A DNA stretch of 64,000 bases from JBHFEI01 sp041928815 (lineage in GTDB: Bacteria; Pseudomonadota; Alphaproteobacteria; Rhizobiales; Rhizobiaceae). Under the pieces are notes generated by a model. It made no database searches. It was given only the letters and a program-made list of their open reading frames with translations, and had not been told where the DNA came from. The stretch spans positions 248,001 through 312,000 of the forward strand of contig NZ_JBHFEI010000004.1 in assembly GCF_041928815.1 (NCBI RefSeq), written 5' to 3'. The translations under genes were made by a program, and so were the position numbers. Positions 18,058-27,951 of this stretch are shown one piece after another; within the stretch, counting starts at the first letter, position 1; each line of letters begins with the position of its first letter.

Positions 18058-18906
18058 ATGATGGACACGCCGTTTCCGCCCTTCGAACCGAACGGTCCCA
18101 ACCAGGAGGCGCGCGGCCCGCGCCTTCGCGAAATCCCGGTGCGGCTGATCATTCCGAACCTGATCACCGTGCTCGCCATCTGCGCCGGGCTCACTGGCAT
18201 CCGGCTCGCCTTTGAGAACCGCATCGAGCTTGCCGTCGGCATGGTGCTGCTCGCCGCCTTTCTCGACGGCATCGACGGCCGCGTCGCCCGCCTCCTGAAG
18301 GCGACCTCGAAATTCGGCGGCCAGATGGATTCGCTCGCCGACATCGTCAATTTCGGCGTGGCACCGGCGCTGGTCCTCTATGTCTACGTGCTCGACCAGG
18401 CGCGCTCCTTCGGCTGGATCGCGGCGCTGATCTATGTGATCGCCGCCGGCCTCAGGCTCGCCCGCTTCAACGTCATGGCGGAGCGTGACGTCAAGGCGGC
18501 GTGGCAGGCGTCCTATTTCGTCGGCGTACCGGCACCGGCCGGCGCCATGCTGGTGCTGCTGCCCGTCTATCTCGGCCTGCTCGGCGTGGCGCCCGACCGG
18601 CTCGTCGCCTTCATCGCCTCGGGCTACACCGTGCTGATCGGCTTCCTGCTCGTCAGCCGCCTGCCGGTCTGGTCGGGAAAATCGGAAGGCAGCCGTGTGC
18701 GCCGCGATCTCGTGCTGCCGCTGATGCTGGCGGTCGTGCTCTATGTCGCGACGTTGATGAGCTTTACTTGGGAGACGATGGCGGTCACCGCCGTCGGCTA
18801 TCTGCTCACCCTGCCGTTCGGCGCGCGCTCCTGGCAGAAGAAATATGGCGACTGGCCGGGCGTTCCGGCGCGGCCCGACGACAGCATCTCTCCGGAAGGG
18901 GAGTGA
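18058..18906 (+). CDS. pssA: CDP-diacylglycerol-serine O-phosphatidyltransferase
   Basis: PssA transfers serine to CDP-diacylglycerol, giving phosphatidylserine for Psd. The 282-residue protein has about eight membrane spans and the CDP-alcohol phosphatidyltransferase motif DG-x2-AR-x8-G-x3-D-x3-D exactly at residues 73-95 (Asp73 to Asp95). The N-terminal 25 residues are Pro-rich and cytoplasmic. Adjacent ATGs at 18058 and 18061 follow AGGAGA. The gene ends 3 bp before the convergent M15 peptidase gene. Confidence 0.94.
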   Translation: MMDTPFPPFEPNGPNQEARGPRLREIPVRLIIPNLITVLAICAGLTGIRLAFENRIELAVGMVLLAAFLDGIDGRVARLLKATSKFGGQMDSLADIVNFGVAPALVLYVYVLDQARSFGWIAALIYVIAAGLRLARFNVMAERDVKAAWQASYFVGVPAPAGAMLVLLPVYLGLLGVAPDRLVAFIASGYTVLIGFLLVSRLPVWSGKSEGSRVRRDLVLPLMLAVVLYVATLMSFTWETMAVTAVGYLLTLPFGARSWQKKYGDWPGVPARPDDSISPEGE

Positions 18907-18909
18907 GGC

Positions 18910-19845
18910 TCACCGGCAGGCGGAAACGCCACCGAGCCGGGCGATCGCCAGCAGTTCCGGCCGGTATTCGAAATGCATCGTGTCGAAGTGATACCAGCGG
19001 CCGCCCCAGATGAAGCCATGGCGTTCGAAGGCCTCGACGATCGCCATCGGAAAGCGGTTGCGGTATTCAGGCACGCGGCCGGGCCTGCCGCCGGCCCAGA
19101 CCCAGTAATCGGCGTGCGCGGTGTTGAGGTCGATCGCCGCGCCGAAACTGTGGACGGAGAGGTTGCGCTGCCCGGCGACCCTTCGCCAGTTGAAGACACC
19201 TGCCGAGGGCGACAGAAACGCCTTCAGGTCCGCATCCGCTGACAGTTCGTCGCGCACGGCAGCAAGCGCCCTGTCGACGCCCTGCCGCCGCGTGACGCGC
19301 AGCGTCTCGCCGAACCAGGGGACCGGCACGAGTTCGCGCTTAACCTCTCCGGCAGAGCTGCCGTAGAGCGCTTTCATCAGCGCTTCACTGCGGATACGCC
19401 CCGGATCGGCGTTGCGCTCCGGTCGCGTCTCGCAGGCGCCCGCCGGATAGGGCTGCGCGAGACTGTCCTCGATGTCGCCGGAGACGAGCTTTGCGGCATG
19501 GTCGCGGACCTTGCCGTCGTCGATGGCGATCCTCGTTCCGTCCCTCAGCATCAGCATGCCGTCGCCTGCGCCGGCGATCGTCTCCGGATAGGCGGAGACG
19601 AGGGCGGACACCTTCTGCTCGAGCGTCGGCCCTGCCGCAAGAACCGGGCTGGCCGCGAGCGAGGCGATGACTGCGAGGCCGATGCGCCGGAGCCCTGCCT
19701 TGCGGGCGCATGCGGCGGCCTTGCGGGAGAAGCTGCGCAAAGACAGGGAGCTTGAGCGCAGGAGCGCTCCCCGGGGGTCGCGGCGCGCGTCAGTAAACGG
19801 TGATGGCGAGATAGTCACCGCCGCGCCCCCGATAGATCCGCACAT
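18910..19845 (-). CDS. M15-family D,D-/L,D-carboxypeptidase-like protein
   Basis: This protein of up to 311 residues has the M15/VanY zinc peptidase core: SVHSFGAAIDLN (His232, Asp239) and WYHFDTMHFEY (His291), the usual zinc ligands and catalytic region. A hydrophobic segment (RRIGLAVIASLAASPVLA) is the likely signal, so it acts on peptidoglycan peptides in the periplasm. The start is unsure. The ATG at 19845 and GTG at 19818 both overlap the end of the upstream gene, and no ATG exists nearer the signal. It converges on pssA. Confidence 0.78.
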   Translation of the reverse strand: MCGSIGGAAVTISPSPFTDARRDPRGALLRSSSLSLRSFSRKAAACARKAGLRRIGLAVIASLAASPVLAAGPTLEQKVSALVSAYPETIAGAGDGMLMLRDGTRIAIDDGKVRDHAAKLVSGDIEDSLAQPYPAGACETRPERNADPGRIRSEALMKALYGSSAGEVKRELVPVPWFGETLRVTRRQGVDRALAAVRDELSADADLKAFLSPSAGVFNWRRVAGQRNLSVHSFGAAIDLNTAHADYWVWAGGRPGRVPEYRNRFPMAIVEAFERHGFIWGGRWYHFDTMHFEYRPELLAIARLGGVSACR

Positions 19846-20176
19846 TGATCATCACGTCGCCCTGGTAGATCGCGGCGGCGGCGTTGGCGGAGATCCGCCC
19901 GCGCGCGATCATCCGCTCGGCGCGTTCGCGGTTCTTTGCCGAGCCGAAGAAGGCGTCGCCCTCATCGCCGCGCTGGCGGATGCCGAAGCGATGCACGTTC
20001 GCCCGGTCCTGCCGGATGATCTGCCAGGGTTCGCCGAGGCGCTGGCCGCCGGAACTGTAGAGGTCGTCCTCGCCGATATAGGCGTTGTACTCCTCGATCA
20101 GCGCGTCCGCCCGGGCCGGACCGCCGAAAAGCACGGCGGCAAGGGCAAAGGCCGTAAGCCAGGGTTTGATCGGCAT
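19790..20176 (-). CDS. Conserved hypothetical periplasmic protein
   Basis: This 128-residue protein starts at the ATG at 20174-20176, preceded by GGGAGGA, an excellent ribosome site. A signal peptide (MPIKPWLTAFALAAVLFGG, cleaved after PARA) is followed by a small domain of about 105 residues with DALIEEYNAYIGEDDLY, FFGSAKNRERAERM and the end GDYLAITVY. I recognise no family function. Its last 56 bp (29 bp for the GTG start) overlap the proposed start of the M15 peptidase, suggesting coupled translation. Confidence 0.7.
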   Translation of the reverse strand: MPIKPWLTAFALAAVLFGGPARADALIEEYNAYIGEDDLYSSGGQRLGEPWQIIRQDRANVHRFGIRQRGDEGDAFFGSAKNRERAERMIARGRISANAAAAIYQGDVMINVRIYRGRGGDYLAITVY

Positions 20177-20390
20177 GGATGTTCCTCCCGAAGATGCGCC
20201 TATCCTTACCTGAGGAACGGTCCGGCCGAAGCAGATATTCACCATACCCCGGAGAATATCCGCGTTTCGGTCACGTGCTGCGCGCAAACGCAAGGCGTTC
20301 CGCTCGCCGGGCCGCCCATTGAGTCGGGCAGGCATGATCAGGTGGCATCAAGCACGCGAGGCTCCTCGCCGCGGGAAGCCTGCGGCTGCG

Positions 20391-21134
20391 TCACTCCGGC
20401 ATGCGGTAGTCGAGGAGGGTCCGCTCGCGGGCCATGAACAGCTTGCCGGTTTCCGTCAGCTCTGGCCCAATGACGCCAAGCATCGCGTCGGCGACCTCGG
20501 AGGGATGGGGCAGGGTGTTCGGGTCTTCGCCCGGCACGGCCTGCGCCCGCATCGCGGTGCGCGTCGCGCCGGGATCGACGGAGAGGATGCGCAGCGGCAG
20601 CCTCTGCGTCTCTCCGGCCCAGGTCCGCGCCAGGGCCTCGACGGCGGCCTTCGAGGCGGAATAGGGCCCCCAGAAGGGCTTGCACTTGTGCGGCGCGCTC
20701 GAGGAGAGCAGCAGCGCCCGGCCGGCATCGGATTTCACCAGCAGCGGCTCGACCGAGCGGATCAGCCGCCAGGTGGCGGTAACGTTGATCGTCATCACCT
20801 TCTCGAACACCTTCGCCTCGACATGGCCGATCGGCGACACTGTCCCGAGAATGCCGGCATTGGCGACGAGGATGTCGAGCTTGCCCCACCGCTCGTGGAT
20901 CGCCGCACCCAGCCGGTCGATCGCGCCCATGTCGGCGAGGTCGAAAGGCACCAGCGTCGCCGGCTTGCCGCCCGCCGCCTTGATCGCGTCGTCGAGCTCC
21001 TCCAGCCCGCCGACCGTGCGCGCGGTGGCGATGACCTGCGCGCCGGCCTTGCCGAGCGCCAGCGCGGTAAAATAGCCGATGCCGCGCGAGGCGCCGGTGA
21101 CCAGCGCGATCCTGCCGTTGAAATCGTGGCTCAT
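20391..21134 (-). CDS. SDR-family oxidoreductase
   Basis: This 247-residue NAD(P)-dependent short-chain dehydrogenase has the nucleotide motif TGASRGIG at 13-20, NAG at 92-94 and the catalytic Ser145, Tyr158 and Lys162 (YSASK). A C-terminal segment, AVPGEDPNTLPHPSEV, is typical of the alphaproteobacterial SDRs next to purF. The substrate is not deducible. It is downstream of purF on the same strand with a 140-bp gap. Confidence 0.9.
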   Translation of the reverse strand: MSHDFNGRIALVTGASRGIGYFTALALGKAGAQVIATARTVGGLEELDDAIKAAGGKPATLVPFDLADMGAIDRLGAAIHERWGKLDILVANAGILGTVSPIGHVEAKVFEKVMTINVTATWRLIRSVEPLLVKSDAGRALLLSSSAPHKCKPFWGPYSASKAAVEALARTWAGETQRLPLRILSVDPGATRTAMRAQAVPGEDPNTLPHPSEVADAMLGVIGPELTETGKLFMARERTLLDYRMPE

Positions 21135-21274
21135 GATACTCCGTCCCGTTCGAATTCAAGGCACGGTATGCCGCGCCCCCGATGGAGGCGGTCTAGCGCA
21201 TTTCCGCTGGAAACGGGATCACCCGACCGGCCCGATCGCGCGCTTTTCTCCGGATTTCCGGCGATGATGCGCGC

Positions 21275-22765
21275 TCAGCCGTTGCTGGCCAGCACCGAGA
21301 CCTTGCGTCCCATCGTCTCGCCGTCCTTGTCGAGAAGCCGTGTCGGATAGTCGCCGGTGAAATAGTGGTCGGTGAACTGCGGGCGCGCGGCATTGCGCGG
21401 CTCGCCGCCGACGGCGCGGTAAAGGCCGTCGATCGACAGGAACCGCAGCGAATCGGCGCCGATATAGCGGCCCATCGCCTCCAGGCTGTCATACTGATTG
21501 GCGATCAGCTTTTCCCGGTCGGGCGTGTCGATGCCGTAGAAGTCCGGATAATAGATCATCGGGCTCGCCACCCTCAGATGCACCTCGCGCGCGCCGGCGT
21601 CGCGCATCATCTGCACGATCTTCAGCGAGGTGGTGCCGCGTACGATCGAATCGTCGACGAGGATGACGCGCTTGCCCTCGATCATCGCCCGGTTGGCCGA
21701 ATGCTTGAGCTTGACGCCGAAGGCGCGGATCTGCTGCGTCGGCTCGATGAAGGTGCGCCCGACATAGTGGTTGCGGATGATGCCGTATTCGAAGGGGATG
21801 CCGCTTTCCTGGGCGTAGCCAAGCGCCGCCGGCGTGCCGCCGTCCGGAACGGGCACGACCACGTCGCCGTCGACCGGCGATTCCTTGGCGAGGTTGATGC
21901 CCATGTTCTTGCGGGCGACATAGACGCTGCGGCCGCCGACCATCGAATCGGGACGGGCGAAATAGACATATTCGAACAGGCAGAGGCGCTCCGTCTGACC
22001 GTTGCCGGCCTTGCGCGAATCGATCGAGATCGAGCCGTCCGGCTGGACCTCGCAGATGATCACCTCGCCGTTCTCGACGTCGCGGACGAATTTCGCGCCG
22101 ATGATGTCGAGGGCGCAGGTCTCCGAACAGAAGATCGGCTTGCCGTCGAGTTCGCCCATCACCAGCGGCCGGATGCCGGTCGGGTCGCGCGCGGCGATCA
22201 GCTTGGTGCGGGTGATCGCCACCATCGAATAGCCACCCTCCATCTGCCGGATCGCGTCGATGAAGCGGTCGGCGGTGGAGGAATAGCGCGAGCGGGCGAT
22301 GAGATGCAGCACGACCTCGGTGTCCGAGGTCGACTGACAGATGGCGCCGCCGGCGATCAATTGCCGGCGCAGCGTCAGGCCGTTGGTGAAGTTGCCGTTA
22401 TGGGCAATCGCGATGCCGCCGACCTCGAGCTCGGCGAAGAGCGGCTGGACGTTGCGCAGCGCCACCTCGCCGGTGGTGGAATAGCGCACATGGCCCATGG
22501 CGATGTCGCCGGGCAGTCGCGCCAGTGTCACGGGATCGGTGTAGTGGTCGCCGACGAGGCCCATGCGCCGCTCGGAATGGAAGCGCAGGCCATCGAAGGA
22601 GACGAGGCCGGCCGCCTCCTGGCCGCGATGCTGCAGGGCGTGCAGCCCGAGCGCCGTCAGCGTCGCCGCATCCGGATGGCCGAGAATGCCGAACACGCCG
22701 CATTCCTCACGCAGCGTGTCGCCCTCGAGGTCCTCGAGAAAAGTCTGGGAGTGCGAAGCGGTCAT
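21275..22765 (-). CDS. purF: Amidophosphoribosyltransferase
   Basis: PurF catalyses the first committed step of purine synthesis, making 5-phosphoribosylamine from PRPP and glutamine. The 496-residue protein is an N-terminal nucleophile class II amidotransferase; Cys22 in EECGVFGI becomes the N-terminus after removal of a short propeptide. HNGNFTNG and SDTEVV belong to the glutaminase half, and VILVDDSIVRGTT is the PRPP loop of the transferase half. Feedback inhibition by AMP and GMP is known for the family. cvpA lies upstream, separated by a hairpin and an inverted repeat. Confidence 0.97.
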   Translation of the reverse strand: MTASHSQTFLEDLEGDTLREECGVFGILGHPDAATLTALGLHALQHRGQEAAGLVSFDGLRFHSERRMGLVGDHYTDPVTLARLPGDIAMGHVRYSTTGEVALRNVQPLFAELEVGGIAIAHNGNFTNGLTLRRQLIAGGAICQSTSDTEVVLHLIARSRYSSTADRFIDAIRQMEGGYSMVAITRTKLIAARDPTGIRPLVMGELDGKPIFCSETCALDIIGAKFVRDVENGEVIICEVQPDGSISIDSRKAGNGQTERLCLFEYVYFARPDSMVGGRSVYVARKNMGINLAKESPVDGDVVVPVPDGGTPAALGYAQESGIPFEYGIIRNHYVGRTFIEPTQQIRAFGVKLKHSANRAMIEGKRVILVDDSIVRGTTSLKIVQMMRDAGAREVHLRVASPMIYYPDFYGIDTPDREKLIANQYDSLEAMGRYIGADSLRFLSIDGLYRAVGGEPRNAARPQFTDHYFTGDYPTRLLDKDGETMGRKVSVLASNG

Positions 22766-22836
22766 CTCGTTCGGCCTTCGTTCCGGGAATGCGCGGGGGG
22801 AACTGGAATAGATCTCATATCGTCCTGCCTCGGCAG

Positions 22837-22862
22837 GCGTTCAAGTCACGATTCGTGAACGC
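22837..22862. promoter_or_regulatory. Inverted repeat in the purF upstream region
   Basis: GCGTTCA (22837-22843) and TGAACGC (22856-22862) are perfect 7-bp arms around 12 bases, about 70 bp upstream of the purF ATG. This could be an operator or a leader stem. It does not match the classic PurR box. Confidence 0.3.
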
Positions 22863-22882
22863 TCCTGTTACCGAACGGGTCC

Positions 22883-22905
22883 CATCCGGGCCGTCGGCCC
22901 GGATG
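22883..22905 (-). terminator. Terminator hairpin after cvpA
   Basis: CATCCGGGCC (22883-22892) and GGCCCGGATG (22896-22905) form a perfect 10-bp stem with a 3-base loop, two bases beyond the cvpA stop. CGAACGG and CCGTTCG outside it can extend the structure. There is no T-run on the minus strand, so it may act as an attenuator between cvpA and purF. Confidence 0.55.
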
Positions 22906-22907
22906 CC

Positions 22908-23507
22908 TCAACCGTTCGTGTCGGGGGCTTCGCCGGCCGGCGCCGCCTCGCCGCCGGGTGCCGGCGTGTCCGTCTCGCCCTCGCCGGTCGCGTCGCGGCC
23001 GTTCAGCCGGTCGAGGATCGCCTTGTCGACCTCGGCGGGGAGGAGCGCCACGAGGCGCGTGCCCAGCGTGTCGAGCAGCGGCTTGGACTTGGCCTGCGTC
23101 ACCCAGACGGGCTGCTGCGGCGGCGAGACCATCCAGTTGAAGAACAGCATGGCGACGACGACCAGCAGCACGCCGCGCGCCGCGCCGAAGAGAAAGCCGA
23201 GCGTCCGGTCCAGCGCGCCGATGCGGCTGTCGATGATGAAGTCGGCGATCCGCATCGTGATCACGGAAATGACGATGAGCGCGACGAAGAAGACCGCGCC
23301 GGCCGAGCCGATCTGCGCCACCGTGTCGCTGGTCGTGTAGTTCTTGGCGTAGGGAAGCAGGTAGGGATAGAGGAAATAGGCGGCGGCGGCGGCGCCGACC
23401 CAGCTTGCGACCGACAGCACCTCGCGCGAGAAGCCGCGCACCATGGCGAGCACCGCCGAAAACAGCGCGATACCCAGAACCAGACCGTCGAGAATTGTAA
23501 TCGGCAT
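22908..23507 (-). CDS. cvpA: CvpA family membrane protein
   Basis: This 199-residue protein has four predicted membrane spans and the family pattern (LDGLVLGIALFSAVLAMVRG, GALDRTLGFLFGAARG). CvpA is named for colicin V production and is linked to envelope stress tolerance; it is commonly next to purF. The last 30 residues are Gly/Glu/Pro-rich and probably cytoplasmic. It lies 36 bp after radA and is followed by a strong hairpin before purF. Confidence 0.9.
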   Translation of the reverse strand: MPITILDGLVLGIALFSAVLAMVRGFSREVLSVASWVGAAAAAYFLYPYLLPYAKNYTTSDTVAQIGSAGAVFFVALIVISVITMRIADFIIDSRIGALDRTLGFLFGAARGVLLVVVAMLFFNWMVSPPQQPVWVTQAKSKPLLDTLGTRLVALLPAEVDKAILDRLNGRDATGEGETDTPAPGGEAAPAGEAPDTNG

Positions 23508-23543
23508 CGTGTCCCAGTTCCGGATCCTGATCGATCCTCGTTC

Positions 23544-24956
<1,413 letters not shown>

Positions 24957-24991
24957 TCCGTCTCGCTTTCCCTTGACGGGCGTGTCCGCCG

Positions 24992-26125
24992 TCAGTCGAT
25001 ATAGAGCCGCTCGTAGCGGTTGCCGAGGCCGGTCAGCAGTTCGTAGCCGATCGTGCCGGCGGCCCGCGCCGTGTCGTCGAGCGCGACATTGTGGCCGAAG
25101 AGCTCGACATAGTCGCCGGCGCGCACCGCATTCTCCGGCAGGTCGGTGACGTCGAACAGGCAGAGGTCCATGGTGACGCGCCCGAGGATCGGGACGTGGT
25201 AGCCATTGACGAAACCGTGACCTCCGGCCTGCACGGCCCGGCGCAGCGGCACGCCGGAGCCGGAAAGCGAACGGTGGTAGCCGTCGGCATAGCCGATCGC
25301 GACCGTGGCGATGCGCGTGTCGCGCGAGAGCACGGCGGTCGCGCCGTAGCTTGCCGAATCCTGCGCCTTGGCCATGCGGATCTGCAGGATGCGGGCTTCG
25401 GCGGTGACGACCGGCGTCATCGGATTGGCGACGTCGTTCAGCGCCTCGCCGCCATAGACGGCGATACCGGGGCGTGTCAGGTCGAAATGGAAATCTGGGC
25501 CGTGATGGATGCCGGCGGAATTGGCAAGACTCGCGTCGATGCCCTCGAAGGCGCTCGCCACCGCGCGGAAGCGTTCGAGCTGCAGCCGGTTCAGCGCGTG
25601 GGACGGATCGTCGGCGCAGGCGAGATGGCTCATCACCAGCACGGGCGAGAAGCTCGCCGGCCGCGCCGGATCGTTGGCGAGCGCCAGCGCCTCCTCCACC
25701 GTCAGGCCGAGCCGGTTCATGCCGGTATCGACATGGAGCACGCACGGGTGGTCGCCATGCTCGCCGACGGCCGCCATGTAGACGGCGAGCTGCTCCTCTG
25801 AATTGACGATCGGCACCAGGCCGTTGTCGAAGAAAAGCGCCTCGTTGCCCGGCCACATGCCGGCAAGCACGTAGATGCGGCCCTCCGGCACGCTCTCCCG
25901 AAGGTCCACGCCTTCTTCCGCATTGGCGACGAAGAAGTCGCGGGCCCCGGCCGCATAGAGCGCTTCCGCCGCCGGCTCCAGCCCAATGCCATAGGCATCC
26001 GCCTTGAGCACCGCGGCGGCGCGCGCCTTTCCGGAGAGCCTGCCCATCTGCCGCCAGTTGTCGACGAGGGCGGCAAGGTCGATGGTCAGTCGGTTGGAGG
26101 CGGCGTCGAAGGCCGGGTCGATCAT
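24992..26125 (-). CDS. alr: Alanine racemase
   Basis: Alr interconverts L- and D-alanine with pyridoxal phosphate, supplying D-Ala for peptidoglycan. The 377-residue enzyme has the PLP lysine, Lys41, in VLKADAYGIG. The C-terminal beta domain includes ASYGATAVLS, GYADGYHRSLSG and RVTMDLCLFDVTD, with the second catalytic Tyr in ASYGA. It starts 4 bp after the dnaB stop, so the two are certainly one transcript, an order common in Rhizobiales. Confidence 0.96.
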   Translation of the reverse strand: MIDPAFDAASNRLTIDLAALVDNWRQMGRLSGKARAAAVLKADAYGIGLEPAAEALYAAGARDFFVANAEEGVDLRESVPEGRIYVLAGMWPGNEALFFDNGLVPIVNSEEQLAVYMAAVGEHGDHPCVLHVDTGMNRLGLTVEEALALANDPARPASFSPVLVMSHLACADDPSHALNRLQLERFRAVASAFEGIDASLANSAGIHHGPDFHFDLTRPGIAVYGGEALNDVANPMTPVVTAEARILQIRMAKAQDSASYGATAVLSRDTRIATVAIGYADGYHRSLSGSGVPLRRAVQAGGHGFVNGYHVPILGRVTMDLCLFDVTDLPENAVRAGDYVELFGHNVALDDTARAAGTIGYELLTGLGNRYERLYID

Positions 26126-26129
26126 GGTG

Positions 26130-27629
26130 TCAATGCTCGTACTGGGTGAAGGAGGGGTCGGCGAGGTCGGAGAAGCGGGTGAATTCCGCCTGGAAACCGA
26201 GCTTCACCGTGCCCGTCGGCCCGTGGCGCTGCTTGGCGATGATGACGTCGGCGGTGCCGCGCACCTTGTCCATCTGCTGCTTCCATTCCTCGTATTTCGG
26301 GTCGAACTCGTCGCGCGGCTCGGCATTCTTCACGTAATATTCCTCACGGAAGACGAAGAGCACGACGTCGGCATCCTGCTCGATCGAGCCCGATTCGCGC
26401 AGGTCCGACAGCTGCGGCCGCTTGTCGTCGCGGCTTTCCACCTGTCGGGAGAGCTGGGACAGCGCGATGATCGGCACGTTCAGCTCCTTGCCGAGCGCCT
26501 TCAGGCCCGTGGTGATCTCGGTCACTTCCTGCACGCGATTCTCGCCCGCCTTCTTCGAGCCGGTCATCAGCTGGACGTAGTCGACGACCAGCACGTCGAG
26601 GCCGCGCTGGCGCTTCAGCCGCCGGGCGCGGGCGGCGAGCTGCGCGATCGAGATGCCGCCGGTCTGGTCGATGTAGAGCGGCACCTTCTGCATCATCTGC
26701 GAACAGGCGACGAGCTTCTCGAAATCATGCTCGGTGATGTCGCCGCGGCGGATCTTCGAGGAAGACACTTCGGTCTGCTCGGAGATGATGCGGGTGGCGA
26801 GCTGTTCGGACGACATTTCCAGCGAGTAGAAGCCGACGACGCCGCCGTTCTTCGCCTTCATCGAGCCGTCCGGCTGGACCTCGCCCTCATAGGCGGCGGC
26901 GATGTTGTAGGCGATGTTGGTGGCGAGCGAGGTCTTGCCCATGCCGGGGCGTCCGGCGAGGATGATCAGGTCGGAGCGCTGCAGCCCGCCCATCTTGGCG
27001 TCGAGCGTCTGGATGCCCGTCGAGATGCCGGAGAGATGGCCGTCGCGCTCGAAGGCGGCGCCAGCCATGTCGATCGCCAGCGCCACCGCCTCGTTGAAGG
27101 ACTGGAAGCCGCCGTCGTAGCGGCCGGTCTCGGCCAGTTCGAAGAGGCGCCGCTCGGCATCCTCGATCTGGGTCTGCGGCGGCATGTCGAGCGGCGCATC
27201 GAAGGCGATGTTGACCATGTCCTCGCCGATGGTGATCAGCGAGCGGCGCAGCGCCAGGTCGTAGATCGCCCGGCCGTAATCCTCGGCATTGATGATGGTG
27301 ACGGCCGCGCCGGCGAGACGGGCCATATACTGGCCGATCGTCAGGTCGCCGACCTTGTCGTCGCCGGGGATGAAGGTCTTGATCGTCACCGGATGGGCGG
27401 TCTTGCCCATGCGGATGATGTCGCCGGCGACCTCGTAGATCTTCCGGTGCAGCGGCTCGTGGAAATGCACTGGCTTCAGGAAGTCCGACACGCGGTAATA
27501 GGCGTCGTTGTTGACGAGGATGGCGCCGAGCAGTGCCTGCTCCGCCTCGAGATTGTTCGGCGCCTCGCGATGGGCCGGCTCCATCGGATCCTTCGGCGCG
27601 GCGGCGATGCGGCGGGGGGCTTCGTTCAT
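26130..27629 (-). CDS. dnaB: Replicative DNA helicase
   Basis: DnaB is the hexameric helicase at the replication fork. The 499-residue protein has the N-terminal dimerisation domain (NNLEAEQALLGAIL) and a RecA-like motor with Walker A AGRPGMGKTS at about 225-234. It also carries VVDYVQLMTG and DLRESGSIEQDADVV (the H4 motif), and QRHGPTGTV at the end. It lacks an intein. I start at 27627-27629 because upstream in-frame sequence has no helicase similarity. The long divergent gap to marR carries a possible SOS box. Confidence 0.97.
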   Translation of the reverse strand: MNEAPRRIAAAPKDPMEPAHREAPNNLEAEQALLGAILVNNDAYYRVSDFLKPVHFHEPLHRKIYEVAGDIIRMGKTAHPVTIKTFIPGDDKVGDLTIGQYMARLAGAAVTIINAEDYGRAIYDLALRRSLITIGEDMVNIAFDAPLDMPPQTQIEDAERRLFELAETGRYDGGFQSFNEAVALAIDMAGAAFERDGHLSGISTGIQTLDAKMGGLQRSDLIILAGRPGMGKTSLATNIAYNIAAAYEGEVQPDGSMKAKNGGVVGFYSLEMSSEQLATRIISEQTEVSSSKIRRGDITEHDFEKLVACSQMMQKVPLYIDQTGGISIAQLAARARRLKRQRGLDVLVVDYVQLMTGSKKAGENRVQEVTEITTGLKALGKELNVPIIALSQLSRQVESRDDKRPQLSDLRESGSIEQDADVVLFVFREEYYVKNAEPRDEFDPKYEEWKQQMDKVRGTADVIIAKQRHGPTGTVKLGFQAEFTRFSDLADPSFTQYEH

Positions 27630-27825
27630 GGCAGGCGGCTCCGGCCTTCTGTCTCTGTCGTCAGGGCCTGTTTGCAGATCGCGGACAGGATGGTCAACTC
27701 CTTTGTCGCCCCGCCTGGCTTCGTCACCGGTGTCCCCATCATCCACAGTCCCGCCCGGCGCAGCGCTCGGCAAATCGACCGGAGGCACGGTTCCTCTTGA
27801 CAGCCGGATCGACGCGTGGCCTTCC

Positions 27826-27854
27826 GTTCCTAGCATTTGTTCCTATTTTGTTCC
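27826..27854. promoter_or_regulatory. Possible LexA (SOS) box between dnaB and marR
   Basis: GTTC at 27839-27842 and GTTC at 27850-27853 are separated by seven AT-rich bases (CTATTTT). That is the direct-repeat LexA box format of Alphaproteobacteria, GTTC-N7-GTTC. A third GTTCC at 27826-27830 gives an array with 13- and 11-bp steps. It lies 98 bp before the marR start and about 210 bp before dnaB. Eight fixed bases would occur about twice by chance in 64 kb of both strands, so this is a candidate only. Confidence 0.45.
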
Positions 27855-27881
27855 AGTTTTTTTACGGTCGCAGGACGCCTG

Positions 27882-27944
27882 CCTTGATCGGGCGGCGCTC
27901 AGCCATAGATAGGGGTGCAATGATGAGAAGGCTATCGATCAAGG
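27882..27944 (+). promoter_or_regulatory. Inverted repeat covering the marR ribosome site
   Basis: CCTTGATCG (27882-27890) and CGATCAAGG (27936-27944) are perfect 9-bp arms, with AGCC (27901-27904) and GGCT (27930-27933) nested inside. The right arm includes AAGG of the marR ribosome-binding site, eight bases before the ATG at 27952. Pairing in the mRNA would hide that site. Alternatively the arms are two half-sites for a DNA-binding protein. Confidence 0.4.
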
Positions 27945-27951
27945 GGATCCC

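Larger units (their letters stand above)
27630..27951. other. Divergent control region between dnaB and marR
   Basis: These 322 bp hold no convincing gene, although in-frame codons upstream of dnaB stay open. The interesting parts are an AT-rich block with three GTTCC units (27826-27854), a following T-run (27857-27863), TTGACA at 27797-27802 as a possible plus-strand -35 element, and a wide inverted repeat before marR. Confidence 0.45.

Noticed and set aside
22770..22784. Second GTTC-N7-GTTC match just upstream of purF
   Set aside because: The spacer is GC-rich (GGCCTTC) and about two such matches are expected by chance; there is no functional reason for SOS control of purF.
27630..27836. 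N-terminal extension of dnaB to an ATG at 27836
   Set aside because: The extra 69 residues have no helicase similarity and an unusual composition; the family start is MNEAP at 27629.
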